Shown one piece after another: positions 11,429 through 25,844 of a stretch of 64,000 nt of DNA. The stretch comes from Ficedula albicollis. Lineage: Eukaryota > Chordata > Aves > Passeriformes > Muscicapidae. The notes beneath the pieces are model-generated. The model saw nothing but the letters and a program-made list of their open reading frames with translations, ran no database searches and had not been told where the DNA came from. The stretch covers positions 8,328,874 through 8,392,873 of the forward strand of contig NC_021678.1 in the NCBI RefSeq assembly GCF_000247815.1, written 5' to 3'. The position numbers were made by a program, and so were the translations under genes. Every line of letters starts with the position of its first letter. The first letter of the stretch is position 1.

Positions 11429-14400
11429 GGTAATTTGAAGTGACAAATTAATAATTAAACCTTGACATTTCCATTCAGGTAATGCCTTTTTTGAAAAAAA
11501 AAAAAAAAGTTACAATCTAAATATTTGGGGGGGTGGGGAGGGAAAGAAATAAAAATGCATTTTCTTTAATACAAAAATTTAAACCCAGCTGAAATTCAAT
11601 GCACCAGCCACTCCTCTCCCCACCACCATCTCCCATTTCTGCCTCCCCACTTCCCTGATGACAGGACTCAGGTTGAGCCCTCAGGTTCTGACCCACACTT
11701 ATCACCCTGAGCAGGAGATCCCAGGACTCAGCTGCAGTGAAATAACCAGTGCCCTCACCTGACACTTCCTAAGCACATGCACAACTTCATCCCACATGAC
11801 AGTCACATTTCCCAAGGGTCTGACAGCCAAAGATATTTGGCAACTGACTGGTCTCTATAAGCTCCACTTGGGGTGAGCATCAGCTGGAAACTTCTTGCTT
11901 CAGTTCTTTGCTATGAAAAGTCTGAGCCCTCAAGGGCAAGTCCTACAAAGCCTCCAGCATAAAGCTCTCCTGCACACCTTGGGTACATGCCAGCTGAGAT
12001 GGAGACTGAATCTGTCGAACACAATCCCCAATTTCCATCACTCAGAAGCCCTAACCAAGAGTGATAGGCTTTCTCCTTCACCAAGAATGCCAGTGCTTGT
12101 TTGGAGTGGAGTGACTGCCACAAAAAGCACAACGCTTTATGCCACTTACACAAATCAGGAGACACTAAACTTTTATCTTCAGGGTCAATTGGATTTAGCT
12201 GGGAAACTCCATTTCTGATCTCTGCACATTTGACAGAAGGCAAGGAGTCACATAGATAATTTATGCAGATAAATTAATGATAGCAAGGTCCAATTTCATT
12301 TGTGTGGTCATTTGCTTATTTCTTTTATTTGTGTTCTTCCTGAAGTACTTGCATGAAGCAAGCAATTGCATTCTGTTGGAGTGGTTAATACAGCATGAAG
12401 AGAAATACATACTTGTCATCTCATTTCAGTTCCCTGCACAGCAGAACCACATGTTAAATTATTTTTGGCTACTAAAAGTAAAACAGGGCAGATGCTATAA
12501 AAAGTAAATGACCAGAAATCTGAATTCCTATAAACTATTTTTAATGTAAATAACTGTCCATGTATCCCTTTACAGTCCAGGATCATCTCTCTTCTATTAC
12601 AAAGTATGACACAATATGGATTTGCAGCCATCTGTCACAGTTCCACTGTGGCCAGGGTGAAGGATTTTGAGACAAAATTTTGGGGCCATTTTTTTTTTGA
12701 AGACTTGTTATCCCCCAGTTGTTCCTTTATCAGAGGTCAACGTTGTACTTGTGTAAGCAACACCTTCATTGAATTCACAGTATTGAATCTACCATATTAG
12801 CTTGCTTGGCTTGTCTAGGCCAGTGTCTTTTCCATATTTGTCACTGACACCACACCAGTCTCTCTAAAGCTTTTACAATCTTTTGCAGACATACACAAAA
12901 CCAAATTCCTGTAAGAGAATATTGTTCAGAATATTGTCATATTCATTGGCTTTTGTGCTGAAGCATGAGGATTTAAATTCTTTATAATTTCTTAATCCTA
13001 TCAAGTATACTTGTGCATTTTCTAATTATCTGTATACAGTCTAATCCTTACCAAAAAAATGAGAAATAAAAAAATCCTACTAAGATTCTAAGCACTCAAT
13101 ACATTAACTCTGAGTTCACAAAGTTCTTGCTGGTTTTAAGCCTTGACGCTGCCTCCTGCAGAATTGAAATAAAGTCCCTCTTGCTCTCTCTTTGCATCAC
13201 CATTTCCCCTCCTCCAATTATGTTTTGGTTTTTTAATAGCTCCAAATTTCTGCTCTTTTCCACATCTTTAATCAGCTTTTGCTTCCCTGTAAATACTTAA
13301 GCATATGTCACATATATCTTCACAAAACACAGTCACCAGAAAAGAAAAAGGAAACCTATGGCATTCCTAACATATTCCCATTGATCTCTCTCCAGTGACA
13401 TTTTGGCCCTTTCTTCCATAAGCCCCAATACAGCTGTGAAATTCCTTATTTTGCCATGAGCATGCCTTCGCCAGTCTCAGCTGGGAGTTTCAGCTGCCAT
13501 TATAGTACCCACTGACCTACTCCTCTTGGAGTCACTGAGTTACTGCCTTCCCTAGCCTGGATGGGTGTCACCCACACATACTGCTCTTCTCAAATCCAGA
13601 TTAAGGATGAGAACATAAACACTGTTTCTAGTACAGAACCTGCACATTTTTCCTGTGCTAACCATTTGTGCTCACCTACTTTCATAGAGCTCTTGACTTA
13701 CAATAGCTTCTCACTTCCACTCTCTCCAGAACTGCTGAGATTTTCTGCTGGCTTCTGCAAGCGTTTGTCACAGCATGATTTTTCCATATGGTAACCCATT
13801 GACCTACAATAGTTTTGTCTAAACATTCTGGAAAAAAAAATATACCTTAGACCAAGTATTTCCATCTTTGATGAAGATCACATTATCTTCTGTTTAATGT
13901 TTACCCATGTCTACCATGTAAACCCTATGTTTAATTGGGTATTACTTTGGGAAATCATGTTGCAGCTTCAGCAAAAGCCACAAGCAGTCTCATAGGATCT
14001 GAAAGGTATTGTAATGTCCTATTTTAATGAAATTGCACTTGCAGTGTTGCAGCAAAACATCACATACATCTCATTCCAGTCTCTTGAAGAGATAATAAAA
14101 CCAAAAGAACAGTGAGCTTATAAAGCTATCACTGCTTTTTTTAAGATTCAGTAGTACCAAATCTTGCTGTCTCTGGAAAGACATGGAAAGCCAAACCAAC
14201 ATAACCGACAAATGGACATCTTGTCTACACTGTGCAGTTCACAGCTGCACAAGCTACTGGTACACGAGCTAGGTCATTTTGAAGTCACACAGAAGGTTTT
14301 TCTGTGCTACAGTGCACTGAGCAGTGCAGACAAGCTCCTAAGTGGCACATCTCACAAATGCAAAGCAGGACAGAAGGTCTGGCGGTGTGGGTAAGTCCCA

Positions 14401-15780
14401 CATGTTTCTAACACAGTACAGTTGTTACACTACAGTGGTTTCCTTCATCAAAAATTCTTGCAAAATATGATTGAATTCATATTCAATCATTAATATAAAA
14501 AAAAAATTGAAAAAATTAAACAGGGATGCAGAACCCATCCCAGAAGCCTACACTATTTCCTGAGGAAATGATACCACAAAAAAGGAATGACAGTGTTGAA
14601 TTGGAACTACCTTGAGGTTACTCTTGCTCTAGAATTCACAGGCTAAACACATGAGCTAAAAATCCCTCTAAAATATTTCAAAATCCTGCACAGAACTTTT
14701 CAACAAGGTTTTCACCCCATTATACGGCTGAGAAGACAGGCAATGTTATTCACTCCAGTACAAATTTCCTTTATGCAAATCACTCAGGATTTACTACTCA
14801 GAAGTGGAAATGAAGGTTCCTTCTCCTGTCTGAGGTGCAAAAAATTACCATGTGCTGCTTATTGTCAGCAGCAGAATCCTTATGACTCATTTCTTTGTTC
14901 TCATAAGACATTTAAATGGAAACAAAATTTCAGGATGTACGGATAACCCTTTTAACAGGGTGAATAATTTATTACACCACCATGAATATTTACAGTGCTT
15001 TCACTGGTTTTAGAGGAAGCTTTATCTTATATCTCACTTGGATCATGTACCAAACCATCACTGTACCAAATTTTCAATTTGGAATGTTTGTTGTAGCTCA
15101 GTTAAACATGTGCAGACATATGATGTCACATACCTTAGTATTCTACCCCAATACACTACTGAAGAACACTAACTCCCTAAACTGCACTTTTAAGAATAAA
15201 CTTCAAGGAGATCAAAAACAAAAAAAAAAAAAATCCCTTTTTTTTTCTGAACCAAAGAGAAGAAAGTAGAATCATGGTAAGAGTTTTCATTTACTGCTTC
15301 CACAAGCATCAATTAAAATCACTTAGTCTACATACACTATCAGATAAAATAACAAACAAATAATGGATAGAGAGTCTTGCTACAGCATCAAGTGCTCCTT
15401 TGAAGAGGAGCCTCAGAGTTTGCAGTGCTGATTCTGCTCTGTTTGATCTACCACATACTAGCTTGCACAAAAGTATTCGCTTACCCCTGACAAAACACTC
15501 TTCTGTTTGCATTATCTTTGCTGGATTGTCATAATGCCCTCTCCACTTTGGAACCTCTGAGAACACAGAGCACAAATTCAGACTCAATTTATCTTACAGC
15601 ACTGGAGACAGGTCTCCTATTCAGAGCTGGAATAAGAGACACCACACTGGAATAAAATCACGACTTTGTATTAAAATATTTATATATGTATGTTTGCACG
15701 TACATGTACATTTTCAAGTCAAATGACTTGCATAATGCTCTTTTGTGACCCCTAATAATTGGCTTTTTCTTTGTGGGCTG
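11429..15780. other. Unique non-coding DNA
   Basis: About 4.3 kb. It holds an A15 run at 11494-11508, a G-rich patch at 11525-11540 and an A13 run at 15221-15233. Opposed small frames of 107 codons (11895-12218, plus) and 110 codons (11911-12243, minus) overlap and lack recognisable motifs. A perfect inverted repeat lies at 14467-14490. No gene supported. Confidence 0.5.
14467..14490. repeat. Perfect inverted repeat (10-bp arms, 4-base loop)
   Basis: The arms atgattgaat and attcaatcat are exact reverse complements around the loop tcat. The stem is AT-rich and isolated, with no flanking box motifs of a known small RNA. It could be a chance palindrome or a short hairpin. Confidence 0.8.
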
Positions 15781-15949
15781 TGCACTCAGCCACAATCTGG
15801 CTATGAACATCCAAGGGAAACAATGGCACTATCAACAATAACAAACAAAGAAATCAAACTAATTATGCACTCAGCCACAATCTGGCTATGGACATCCAAG
15901 AGAAACAATGGCACTGCCAACAATAACAAACAAAGAAATCAAACTAATT
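15781..15949. repeat. Tandem duplication, 85-bp unit
   Basis: Copies at 15781-15865 and 15866-15949 both begin tgcactcagccacaatctgg. Four substitutions separate them (ctatgaac/ctatggac, aaggg/aagag, actatc/actgcc). The interrupted 73-codon plus-strand frame across this site is repeat-derived and not a gene. Confidence 0.95.
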
Positions 15950-17129
15950 CCAACCAACCCTGCTAATCCCTCTTGGGCACAGAGGAAATATAATGGTCAC
16001 TTTTACTTTTTTAAAATTAGAAAAATTAAAACAGTAACTGCCTCTTAGGTCTTACAGCTAAAAACAGAGACCTGCACTACCAAAGAGCCACAATCACTGA
16101 ATACAGAAGTGTCTAAGCTAACAGGGAATAAGAAACTACCTATCCCAATACTACCTTCCCTGAGTGAATTAACAACGTGAAGCACAGCATGTATTGTGTC
16201 ACCCTCCTGCCTGTATACTGACAGTGGTTCCAACAGCTTAACAGAATTAACCTGAGTTAGAGTTAACTTCCAATCCATTCCTTGGACTGGATGTAGCCCT
16301 ACAAAAGAAATATTTTTGATGAAAATACCTGAATCTTAAGTCCTGTATAATTTATTGTCCTTCATACTCTGTGGTAGCAAGCTCTGCAATTTAATTGTGC
16401 TTTCCATGAAAAAGGACTGATTTTAAAATCCCTATTTTTGTTGGGCATCCCTTAGATCCCATATTACAACATTCAGATAACTCTCACTCCCTACCCTTAC
16501 TTCTCTCCATCCACATCTTTATATTCTACTGTTATACTATCTTTCCATGCTGCAATCCTAATCTATTGTGTTTCTCCTCCTGTACAGGCAGCTCCACACT
16601 TTTAACCATCCTTCTTGTCCTTCTTCTAGATTTTATCAGTTTTACTGTGACCTTTAAGAGACAGGATCATCAGATCTGCACACAGAAACTGAGATACAGA
16701 AGTACACTTGAAAAATGAGGTTGATTTGTTCTCCATTCCTTTCCTAAAAATCCCTAAGATTTATTTGTCATTTCTTACTGTCACCAAGCATTCAAGTAGT
16801 GGTTTTTGAGAAATATCCACAATAGACACAAGATCTCCTTCCTGAATGGTAATAACAGTTTTCAAATTTACTACTGTGTACGTGAACACATATATATTCT
16901 GTGTGGAAACACACACAACATATTGCAGCAGAAAATGCTTCTTGACAGCCTCACAATGGTAAGAAAACAAAATGCCCAGGAAAAAAACCAAAAAACAATC
17001 TGTCATACCAGATCAAAATAATTACTGAACTATATGCATCTTCCCATCCCTATGTCCGCTGCCCCAAAAATTATTATTATTTATAAAAGCACACAGCCTG
17101 AAAAACAGGAGGACACACATTTGGTATTT

Positions 17130-17640
17130 GGCCAGTGTCCAAACTGAAGTCAAGCACAGGTATGTCATCACCAGCACCACACTCTTCCCACCACGTGTTG
17201 CAGGGAGTTGTCACACAGCCAGGAATCTGTCACTGCTCTCAGACTGCTCAAACAGAAACAGCCCCTGAGCTCAGGGGCAAAGAGCTGCTCTGTTGGCTGA
17301 TGAAGGCTGCCCAGCACAGGGGCTGCAGGAATACTGCCCAGCCTGACCCAGGGTACCCCAAGCCCCCTGGAAGAGGCAGCTCAGCAGAGGAGATTTTGAC
17401 CTTGAGGTCACTCCAGGGCAGCGTGAGGAGCAGCTGGGCGTGGGTGGTCACACAGACCTTCTGGCCAGCGCCTGCAGGGCAGTGTGGGGGTGTGCCCACA
17501 TCCACACTCCCACCTGCGTGCAGGATTCTCTTCTGCCATCTTCACATGCACCTTTAATACGCCCACCTGTACCAGGAAGAAAACTGCAGCACCCAGGACA
17601 ACAGGGATGAACACATCTAGTAACAACTAGACACCACAGA
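17130..17640. other. Locally GC-rich patch, possible regulatory or exonic DNA
   Basis: This half-kilobase is clearly richer in G and C than its surroundings and stays open in overlapping frames on both strands. These are 140 codons on plus at 17135-17557, and 85, 72 and 77 codons on minus. The minus-strand frame at 17408-17626 includes a hydrophobic run (VFIPVVLGAAVFFLVQVGVL) that would suit a membrane helix, but it follows a stop and has no convincing splice pair. GC-rich DNA is open by chance more often, so I do not call a gene. Confidence 0.3.
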
Positions 17641-20047
17641 GAGCAGGTAGGAATACTGCATTTGTTAGGAAAGAAAAACATATATCCTGTAGAAACACAG
17701 ACCAGTCAAATTCTCTCAATCTCTAGTAAATAAATGTGGCTGTGTTCTTCTGAAGAGTCTTTCTGCGCTACATGTAAATTCATATTTTTCAGAAAATATT
17801 GAAAACATTTTTACCTGCCTCAGTGAAATCAAATAGCATATTTTGAAGCACCAGAAGGTATTTTCTTGCCAGCTTCTCTATTTGTGTTTTCTGATTGTCT
17901 GGGTGTTTTTTTCATTTGCACCCAACTGAGCACTGCTACATCACTAGATCCTTTGTTCTGGCCTGCTCATATGCTACAATAACTTTTGTGTTTTCCAGTT
18001 GGTAATTCCATCTTCTAGCATATATCATCCCGCTTGGCTACTTTCTTCAATTTTATGAAGTTGCCACTGCAAATTATTTGCACAAATGGAGAGTTATTTC
18101 TATTTACATTAGGTCTCCCCCACTCCAGACTTGCTCCAGCATTGCATTTGGTCATGCTGGAGTAAATGGTGGAAAAGAACGGCACAACCACAAACCAGAA
18201 CAACTGAACCCAAGTGCTCAAGGAGAACCACTCAGTGGCAAAAATAATATTCATTTCATCAGGCACAGGAAACCAAGATAGCTTATCTTAATTCTACTAA
18301 TCTTGGAAAAATATTTCCTTAAACTATTTTATGATCCGTACATGCAGCATAAATCCTCCATTATCCACAGTTAATTTAAATGAGAGGAAAGAATAGTGAG
18401 GCACTTCATGTTGTTTCAAATAAATAAAAAACTACACTGCGGTAGCAAATAACAACAGAGACTGTTTTTAACATCACAACGATGCACAATCCTAACAGGA
18501 TCTGCAGAATGGGCTATATGTAATCTGGTCTTCAATTTCTGTTCAGCAAATGAAACACTCCTACTAAATGGCCTTTATATGCTCCCTAATTCAAAAAATG
18601 CCAAGAAGTTAATTTAATCCTCAAAGGAGATACTATCAGATGCGTGTCTGGTGCTGTAAACAGATAATAGAAAAAGCATCTTAAATTCACAAACAGAAAA
18701 TTTCAGAGTTTTTCCATAACATTAACTTCCTACACTTGCCTACATCTCTTTGGCACCTTACACACTTTCCAAGCACAAAATTTTCTACTGTAGCGTGGCT
18801 AGAAGCCTGGCAGATAAAAGGTACCCCCAGCCAATGTTTTAACCTTAACCACATATCACCCTTGTTTGGAGGAGTTTAAAATACTTTGCTTATTGAAATA
18901 CCTCTTCATTTGTTTCAGAAGTCTGAATTGCTCCACATTATAAATTTTAGGAAAGTTAAATTCTTCCTCTGAGCACCACAATCTGTATATATGCTTATTT
19001 TTCCCTATTGAAATAGCATCTCCAGAACACTTGGCTCAACTCACTTGTTGCCCGCCGGGGTCAGCCTGATTTGTATCACAAACTGATGATATCCCTGTAC
19101 TTATTTCAATGCTCTTTCAAACAGGGTAGGATTACCAGCAGAATGAAAACTCTTTCAGGGAGCTTCACTGGTCATAGATATCTTACCACCAACAGGCTGA
19201 GGCTTTATTGCTCTATTGCTCACAGGAGACACCTGTAACCAGAGGGTTACAACAGAAGGAATTGCAGGAAAAAGCAGGACAGCAGGACCTGGAGGAGCAG
19301 CAGGTAATAGAGACAGGCTGAATGATGGCTCCTGTGCAGGGAAGGATGGAGATTGCATAGGTCATGCCCAAAGGACACAGGGGTCACGCAGGTTCCAGAT
19401 GTTGTGCAATAAAACACTCTCACACACAGCTGTGCAGGGCCTCACTCAAGAAAACACACAGCTACATTTTAACTGATTGTGAATCTCTGGACACATGTAG
19501 CAATCTGTCTCATACCAGTATTTAGAAAATTTATTCACAAAACCATTCATTTTTACATCCTGATGATGTTGATCCTAGTCAGTGGTTTCCCATCTTTTCA
19601 GGAAGGCTTTCCAGTGGAGGGAGACTGGAAATTCCACAGATGGCAGCACAGCAAGGGTCACCACCTCATTTCTCCACCTTCTCTAAAAGGCTGAGCAGTC
19701 CTTCAGGGCTCTTTTAACTAAAAGTTAGTCACGAAAGACTTTTTTTCCTAATTCATGGAAATAGTATGGAAGTGACAGCAACAATTACAAGATGAACTCA
19801 CTGTTAAGTGGTCTAGAGTGAACAGGAGTGGAATCATGGAATAAATTAGAATGGTATTACAAGAAACACTTTAAAAACCAGATTAAATTAGTTTGGCTTG
19901 AAAAGCCTTTTCAGTATTTGAAAGTTTTTAATATCTGGAATAAGTCTTGCATGAATAATATTTAAAATATATTTTAATCATTTTTATGATTACACATAAT
20001 GAACAATATTTGATAATGCTTACATATTACATACTTTAAATTACTGT

Positions 20048-20073
20048 TTTAAAATATATATATATTTTTTAAA
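20048..20073. repeat. Short alternating TA tract
   Basis: A (TA)5-type core is flanked by T and A runs, giving an AT-only near-palindrome. It is typical low-complexity intergenic DNA. Confidence 0.8.
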
Positions 20074-23000
20074 GCCGGGGGTGTTGAGTTTTTTCCCCAC
20101 ATAGAAAATCCATTATCCTTCTGCTACTGGGCACTTAAGATCAAAAAAACTAAAATGAGAGTGTAATATATCTTGAGGAATCACTCTTCTTGATTCTCAG
20201 TCATTCCAATTGCAAGACTCCACTGCCTGCTGCTGAGCAGAAATCATCTTATGATCAAATCCATAAATGTATACCTGTGCAACTAAAAATTTACAGCAAC
20301 ATTTCCTGAAATGTGTAGTTCTAGGTGTGCAATTAGATCCACCATATAAAGCAGGTGATATTCAGGCAGGAGGTAATCTGCATGTTTTTAAAATGAGATT
20401 TTTGTACACAACCTCTGAAAGCAATAGTCTAAGAGGCAGGTGCACTGAAATCCTCTGGAGATATTCCCAGCTCACTGCAGCTCAAATGTCCCCAGAGGGG
20501 ACAGCAGCAGCTCTCCCAGAGCACCATGTGCCACCCCAGGGTTAGACTGTCATCAGTGCAGAGCTGGCACAAGCACACCCCCACTTTGTGTGCTCTCCAC
20601 AGTGATGGCACACGTCAGCTCACCTTTTCCAACCAAAAATGCAAGTTATAGCTGTGATAACAGGCTACATTTGAGTAGACCTGGAGAAAGGGCACATGCT
20701 ATTGTTCTCAGCCTTTAAAAACACCTGGTAGAAAAATTTTTTAAATTACACTTGGGTGGGGGACATGAATCTCTGTCTGTTGTAGGCAGCTGGTCAGAGG
20801 AGATGGCCAGTGAGACACTGATGATATTATTACAAGAAGACTGTGGTACACCCTTCCAGACTTCACAACAGCGATCTTGAACTCAATCACATCTATATAT
20901 GCCAAAATAAGCTCCATTAAATTTACCACCGTGTCAATATGGCAGCTGTCACTGATCACTTGGAAAAATCTAATAGAGACAATAATAATATAAAAACAAT
21001 GATAATAATACTTCACCCTCCAAACCTGACATCTTCATTTCACTAGCTTGAAATTACAACAATAAATATAAAGTTCCATATTTTTAAGGCCAGTAGATTT
21101 CATTATAGCCATTAAGTCTGAGGTTCTGTACCATATTGCTATGAAATTTTATCAAATGACACATCAAGTCTAGAGCTTCTTCAATTCACCACATGCTCAG
21201 CTTCAGTGATCCAGCATTTTATCACCATAACTGTTTCAGAATGTGTGGTTTGCTCCAGCCTCAGTTTTTCCCAACTTCAGTTTCTCTGTTTTGTAAAGAC
21301 TTTCTACATGAGCAACTTACTACCAGATATAATGTCACAAAGTCATTACAGAAAAATTGCCAAACTTTCTTTTTCTGAACTAGGCAAACCTTTTTTAAGT
21401 TCTTAGAGCACTAAACACAGATGTCAGATCAGCCGTGCAGCTCTCAGCACAGTGACTTTCCCATATCCTCCATAAAGCCCACACAACTGAGAAAAGCTGT
21501 ATTTTAAGATTGCTTACTGTAACAGTGATACTACTGCTATTAATCAATATTCTGCACTCATATCTGCCACAAATCCTTAAAAGCTTGTGTTTAGAAGTCA
21601 CAGAATATAATGACTCATATTGTTTACCAAGTCAAAATACACCTCTGTGTTATGTAAGTATGACACACAAACCCTTGCATTCTTAGAAACATGAGCTTAC
21701 AGCACTTAATATGAGTACAAGACAGAAATGCTCTTTGCAATAACAGGAAATAATTAAATACCAGCCCAAATTACAAAACTTTAGTTAGTACAGTTGTAGA
21801 CATTTCCCATGTAATTTAACTGAAAACTGACTTGGTTACTCCTTAATGATTCCTCCTCCTCCTCTTTAGTGAGATACTAAACATTATTCATGTTCAAAGA
21901 AACTACAGTTGGTTGGTACCCTCAGACGACAAAATGCCTAAGCAGGGTGTTAGGTTCAGATAGACATCTGAATTATTGAAAACATAAGTCACTATTTTCC
22001 CACTCTGTGCCACAATTTATGTATATCCAGCCTGCAAATACTGATTTCCTCCATTTTACAGGAACGGCAGCATCCACCAGTTAGAGGGAAACCAAGGGAA
22101 AGAAACACGAAGCTCAGTTTGCCCACAGTTCAGAAGGGACGTGATTAAAAATTCTAACCCACAGGATGATCAAAGACCTCCAAAACCTCAGAGGTGAGGT
22201 TACATGTTCTTCAAATCACTGCTCAGCAGGTCTGCCTACACTAATTAGGATACAACACCAGAAAAGGTCAACTTCATAAAATACCCAGAGAATTAATACA
22301 CAGTGACCTTGCCATTTCCTTTAATGTGATTACATGCACACTGCCAGAGGAAGACTTCATGGGTTGCATTTTATTCATACCCACTTTTGTCAAACAGCTC
22401 TTGTAAAAAAAAGTTTTCATCTCAAGATGCATCTATTCAGACAAAAATCTTAAAAATTAACCTGAGTTACTGACAACGGGGTTTTATGTTTTGTTTTATA
22501 AATAGTTTTCTTGCTTCTATTTTTTTTCCACTCACATGCTTCATAGTAACAATCTGGTTAAGGGGATTTAAAGAAAATAAGTTTTACAAATAGCATTTTA
22601 GTCTTTGAGGTCACTTTTATCAGTAGCACTATTTTCTTCCAAACAGCAGTCTGCTAGGTGATAAATCCTGCAAGAACTCTTGAGCAGAGTCTTTGGAAGA
22701 GTCTAACTACACCTGTCTTAGGGAGTGTATTTTAGTGATGCTGGGTGTGGAGTTTTGTGCCTTTTTATTGAACAAAGAGAAGCCCAAAAGAAAAGTTCTT
22801 TCAACTGTCAATTATTCTGAGTTAACTAGAAAAGGAAAAATCTATTTCCTGAGGTTCACTGTTTTGTTCTGAATTTTGTTATGCATTATTCTTCCCTTCA
22901 GCCATGATTCAGATTGTGTTTTTCAACATTCATCTTCCTATTTTTCATTCTCATTTCTAATAACTCTCAATAGTCTTTTGTGTTATCTAAGTATTTTCCT

Positions 23001-25671
23001 CTATATTGGAGATATTCATGGTTCACTACCTCCACAGAATTTAGTTTATATACTTCATTTTCTGTGCTACTAACAAAGATATTAAACATTAGAACACATA
23101 TAAGCATTATTCCCCAGGCTTTTTCAAAGGCTCCAGCTTCATCTATTTAAGATTATTCTTCATTTACACTTGCCCTGCCAACTCTTAGATCATATGGCAA
23201 TATCTCCATCACAGTAAATTTGAATCAATATTTTCAAGTAAGATTTCATGAAGCAGATTATCATGAAGCATTATTAATGCTCTACTTAAGTCCAAATCCA
23301 TTAAATTCCCTGAATTCCCTTCATTCACCAGATTTGTAACTCTATGAGAAAGGTAATCAAGTTTGATATGCCTTTCACACCATACTTTTAACTTTGCCAT
23401 TTTCTAGCCAAAACACATTCATTACACTGTACTTGCAAAATACAGAATCGCCATACATGCAAAGCTGAAAAGAAATAGTTTTGTGGGTTTAAACTTTGCC
23501 ATGTGAGCAGAGGCTGAATTTGTTTGAATTTCATCTCCCATGTAAGAAAACTGACCTCTCATTATGATTCAGCACAAACACAAATAAATCTAGGGCAATT
23601 AAGTTGCCTTTGAGATAATTTGTGCAATTGTATGTAGCTCCAAAATCCAAATCAGAACTGTATGCAATCAGCGTCAATACCCACTTGGCTCTGCATCCTG
23701 TTAATTCTAGACAACAAACATGTCCTTAAATCAACAAACACACAGAATGTAGGGGTTTTTCCTTCCAAAGCCAAGCATGATGGCTGTTTCTAAGGTCAAG
23801 CTGTGAAAACTGTGGAAGCAAGACAAATTATGGATGGCTGTTCTCATCTGCTCACTTCCCTCATTCTTGGCTCTGAAATGCATGTTATAATGGCTAGGGA
23901 ATCACCCTCACTCAGCTTGCACCTGGAGGCTCCTGCATCCATTCAAGTACAGAAATATATAAAACTACTTTTCAGCATGTATTTTCCACTGTGAAAGCAA
24001 CAGGGTACAGCGAGTGGACAGAGACACAGGCTGGCTGCTGCTATGCAGGACTTTCACCAATATACCCCCACTTCCCTTCTCAGTCACACCGGTAGGGACT
24101 GCCTTGCTTTAAAAAAATTAAAGAGTAGCTGCATAAAGAACACAAGGCAAATATAATTGTTTCCTGAAAGCAACCAGCCTTTCCATATAAGCAAACCAAA
24201 CTGGGCTTGAAGTTCCACTAAGTGGATCCCTGGACAGACAGATTACAAGGTACGCATTACTGGCTCATTGTGCCAATAAAAATTAAAAAGCAAAATTTTC
24301 TATGAGAATACAGTAGCCTTTGTCCAGAGTATCTGGGTTCTCTGTCCATTCTGCCCTAGCTGTTTTTTTTTATCTTTATATTCAGATACCCTTAGCAAGA
24401 GAAATATTTCAGATCCACCAGTGGGACATCACTCCCTTGTGAGAAGTTCATGCTCAGAGAAATGCAAAGCACATTGTGATGTGCCAGCTCCCTCCTGCAG
24501 CACAGTGAGATTTGCACAAAAATAAAAACAACATTCTCACTGACCTTTGAAACAAATTTCTCCTAAACCAAGGACAACATGCCTTGCCCAACCACAACAC
24601 AACCTGACCAAGATAATAACTTGCTATAGGATTTTCTTTTGTCTTTACTGCTGTGAATCCTTTGGAAATTTCTCCTGCCATGCCTCTTGGTAGGAGTCAC
24701 TTGTCCTCTCTGAAGAGCCACTAGTACACTGCCACAGAGAGAGGTGAGCTACTCCTTGGGGAACCCTGGGCTGTGTGTCTGGGCCAGAGACTCGAGCAAG
24801 TGCCACCTCTCCACCTGACTGAGGCATCCTGGGCAGCACACTCCTCTCACTGCAAACATCCCTGCACTCAGATCCTATCCCACTTGAGTAGAGGGGCCAG
24901 GATCCAAAGCAGGATGTTTGGCATCCTTCATTTTCACCAGCAACAGGCTAAAATTTACATCACCACCAGCCTTTTTCTCTGACAACACATGAACACTGCA
25001 ACACTCATGCACCAAAGGTGCAGCACAAGGTTCCTGGCATTCAGAAGGACCTTTCATTGGCTACTTCAAATTAAATATCCAAAGCTCTTTTCAAACTAGA
25101 AACACTCAGATCTGTCTCAAGGCTACAATTCAATTTCTTTGCTTTTAAAACACTCATCAACAATACCTTTATGTTTTCAAAGTCCAGATGATTGAGGAAG
25201 AAAACAACAACATGTATTTCATATACTTGGCATCGGCATTCAGATTGACATGCAGAGAGGTAGATCTAGCAGCAAAAAAATCTTTGCAAACATACTGCCA
25301 GCCATGAAAATGAAAAGATTTTTAAATGATGCACTGGCTGTATTCAGCCAGATCAGTAATATTACAATTACAAAGGACTTACTACTAATACAGTTTAAGT
25401 AACAATAAGAACCCCTGTTAAATGTATACTCGAAACAATTATTTTCAAAAGCTTTAGAATCAGCAGCTGCACTGGACAATCCAAGTCAGCTGGCTATCAC
25501 CAGGCACTTCTGAAAGGCTCAGTATCCAACCAAGGACAAGCTGAATGTAGCTCAAGCCAGAGCCATCAGTGGCTACAGGGAGAAACAGGCTATATCAAAA
25601 ATGAACTTGTCTAGGTAACTCATATACAAAACTTGTATTTTAAAAAACAAAACAAGGAAAAGCAAGATTTG

Positions 25672-25844
25672 TCCACTGAAAAGCTCTCATTTCCCACAGA
25701 GATACAGCACAGATAGTTAAAAAGACAAAAACAACGGGAAGCTGATCAATGCCGTGGATCCATTGACAAGCTCTCATTTCCCACAGAGATACAGCACAGA
25801 TAGTTAAAAAGACAAAAACAACGGGAAGCTGATCAATGCCGTGG
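25672..25844. repeat. Tandem duplication, 87-bp unit
   Basis: Copies at 25672-25758 and 25759-25844 are identical over about 77 bp, including gatacagcacagatagtt and the end gatcaatgccgtgg. The first dozen bases differ slightly (tccactgaaaagc against tccattgacaagc). The minus-strand frame across it (89 codons) contains the same 28-residue block twice because of the duplication, with no known domain. Confidence 0.95.

Larger units (their letters stand above)
15950..25671. other. Long unique non-coding stretch
   Basis: This 9.7-kb stretch has no tandem duplication that I could see. Small frames are scattered, the longest being 140 codons at 17135-17557, discussed under the GC-rich patch. It includes an alternating TA tract inside a near-palindrome at 20048-20073 and several short TAA-type runs around 20980-21010. 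No retroelement ends, tRNA or exon pair recognised. Confidence 0.5.
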
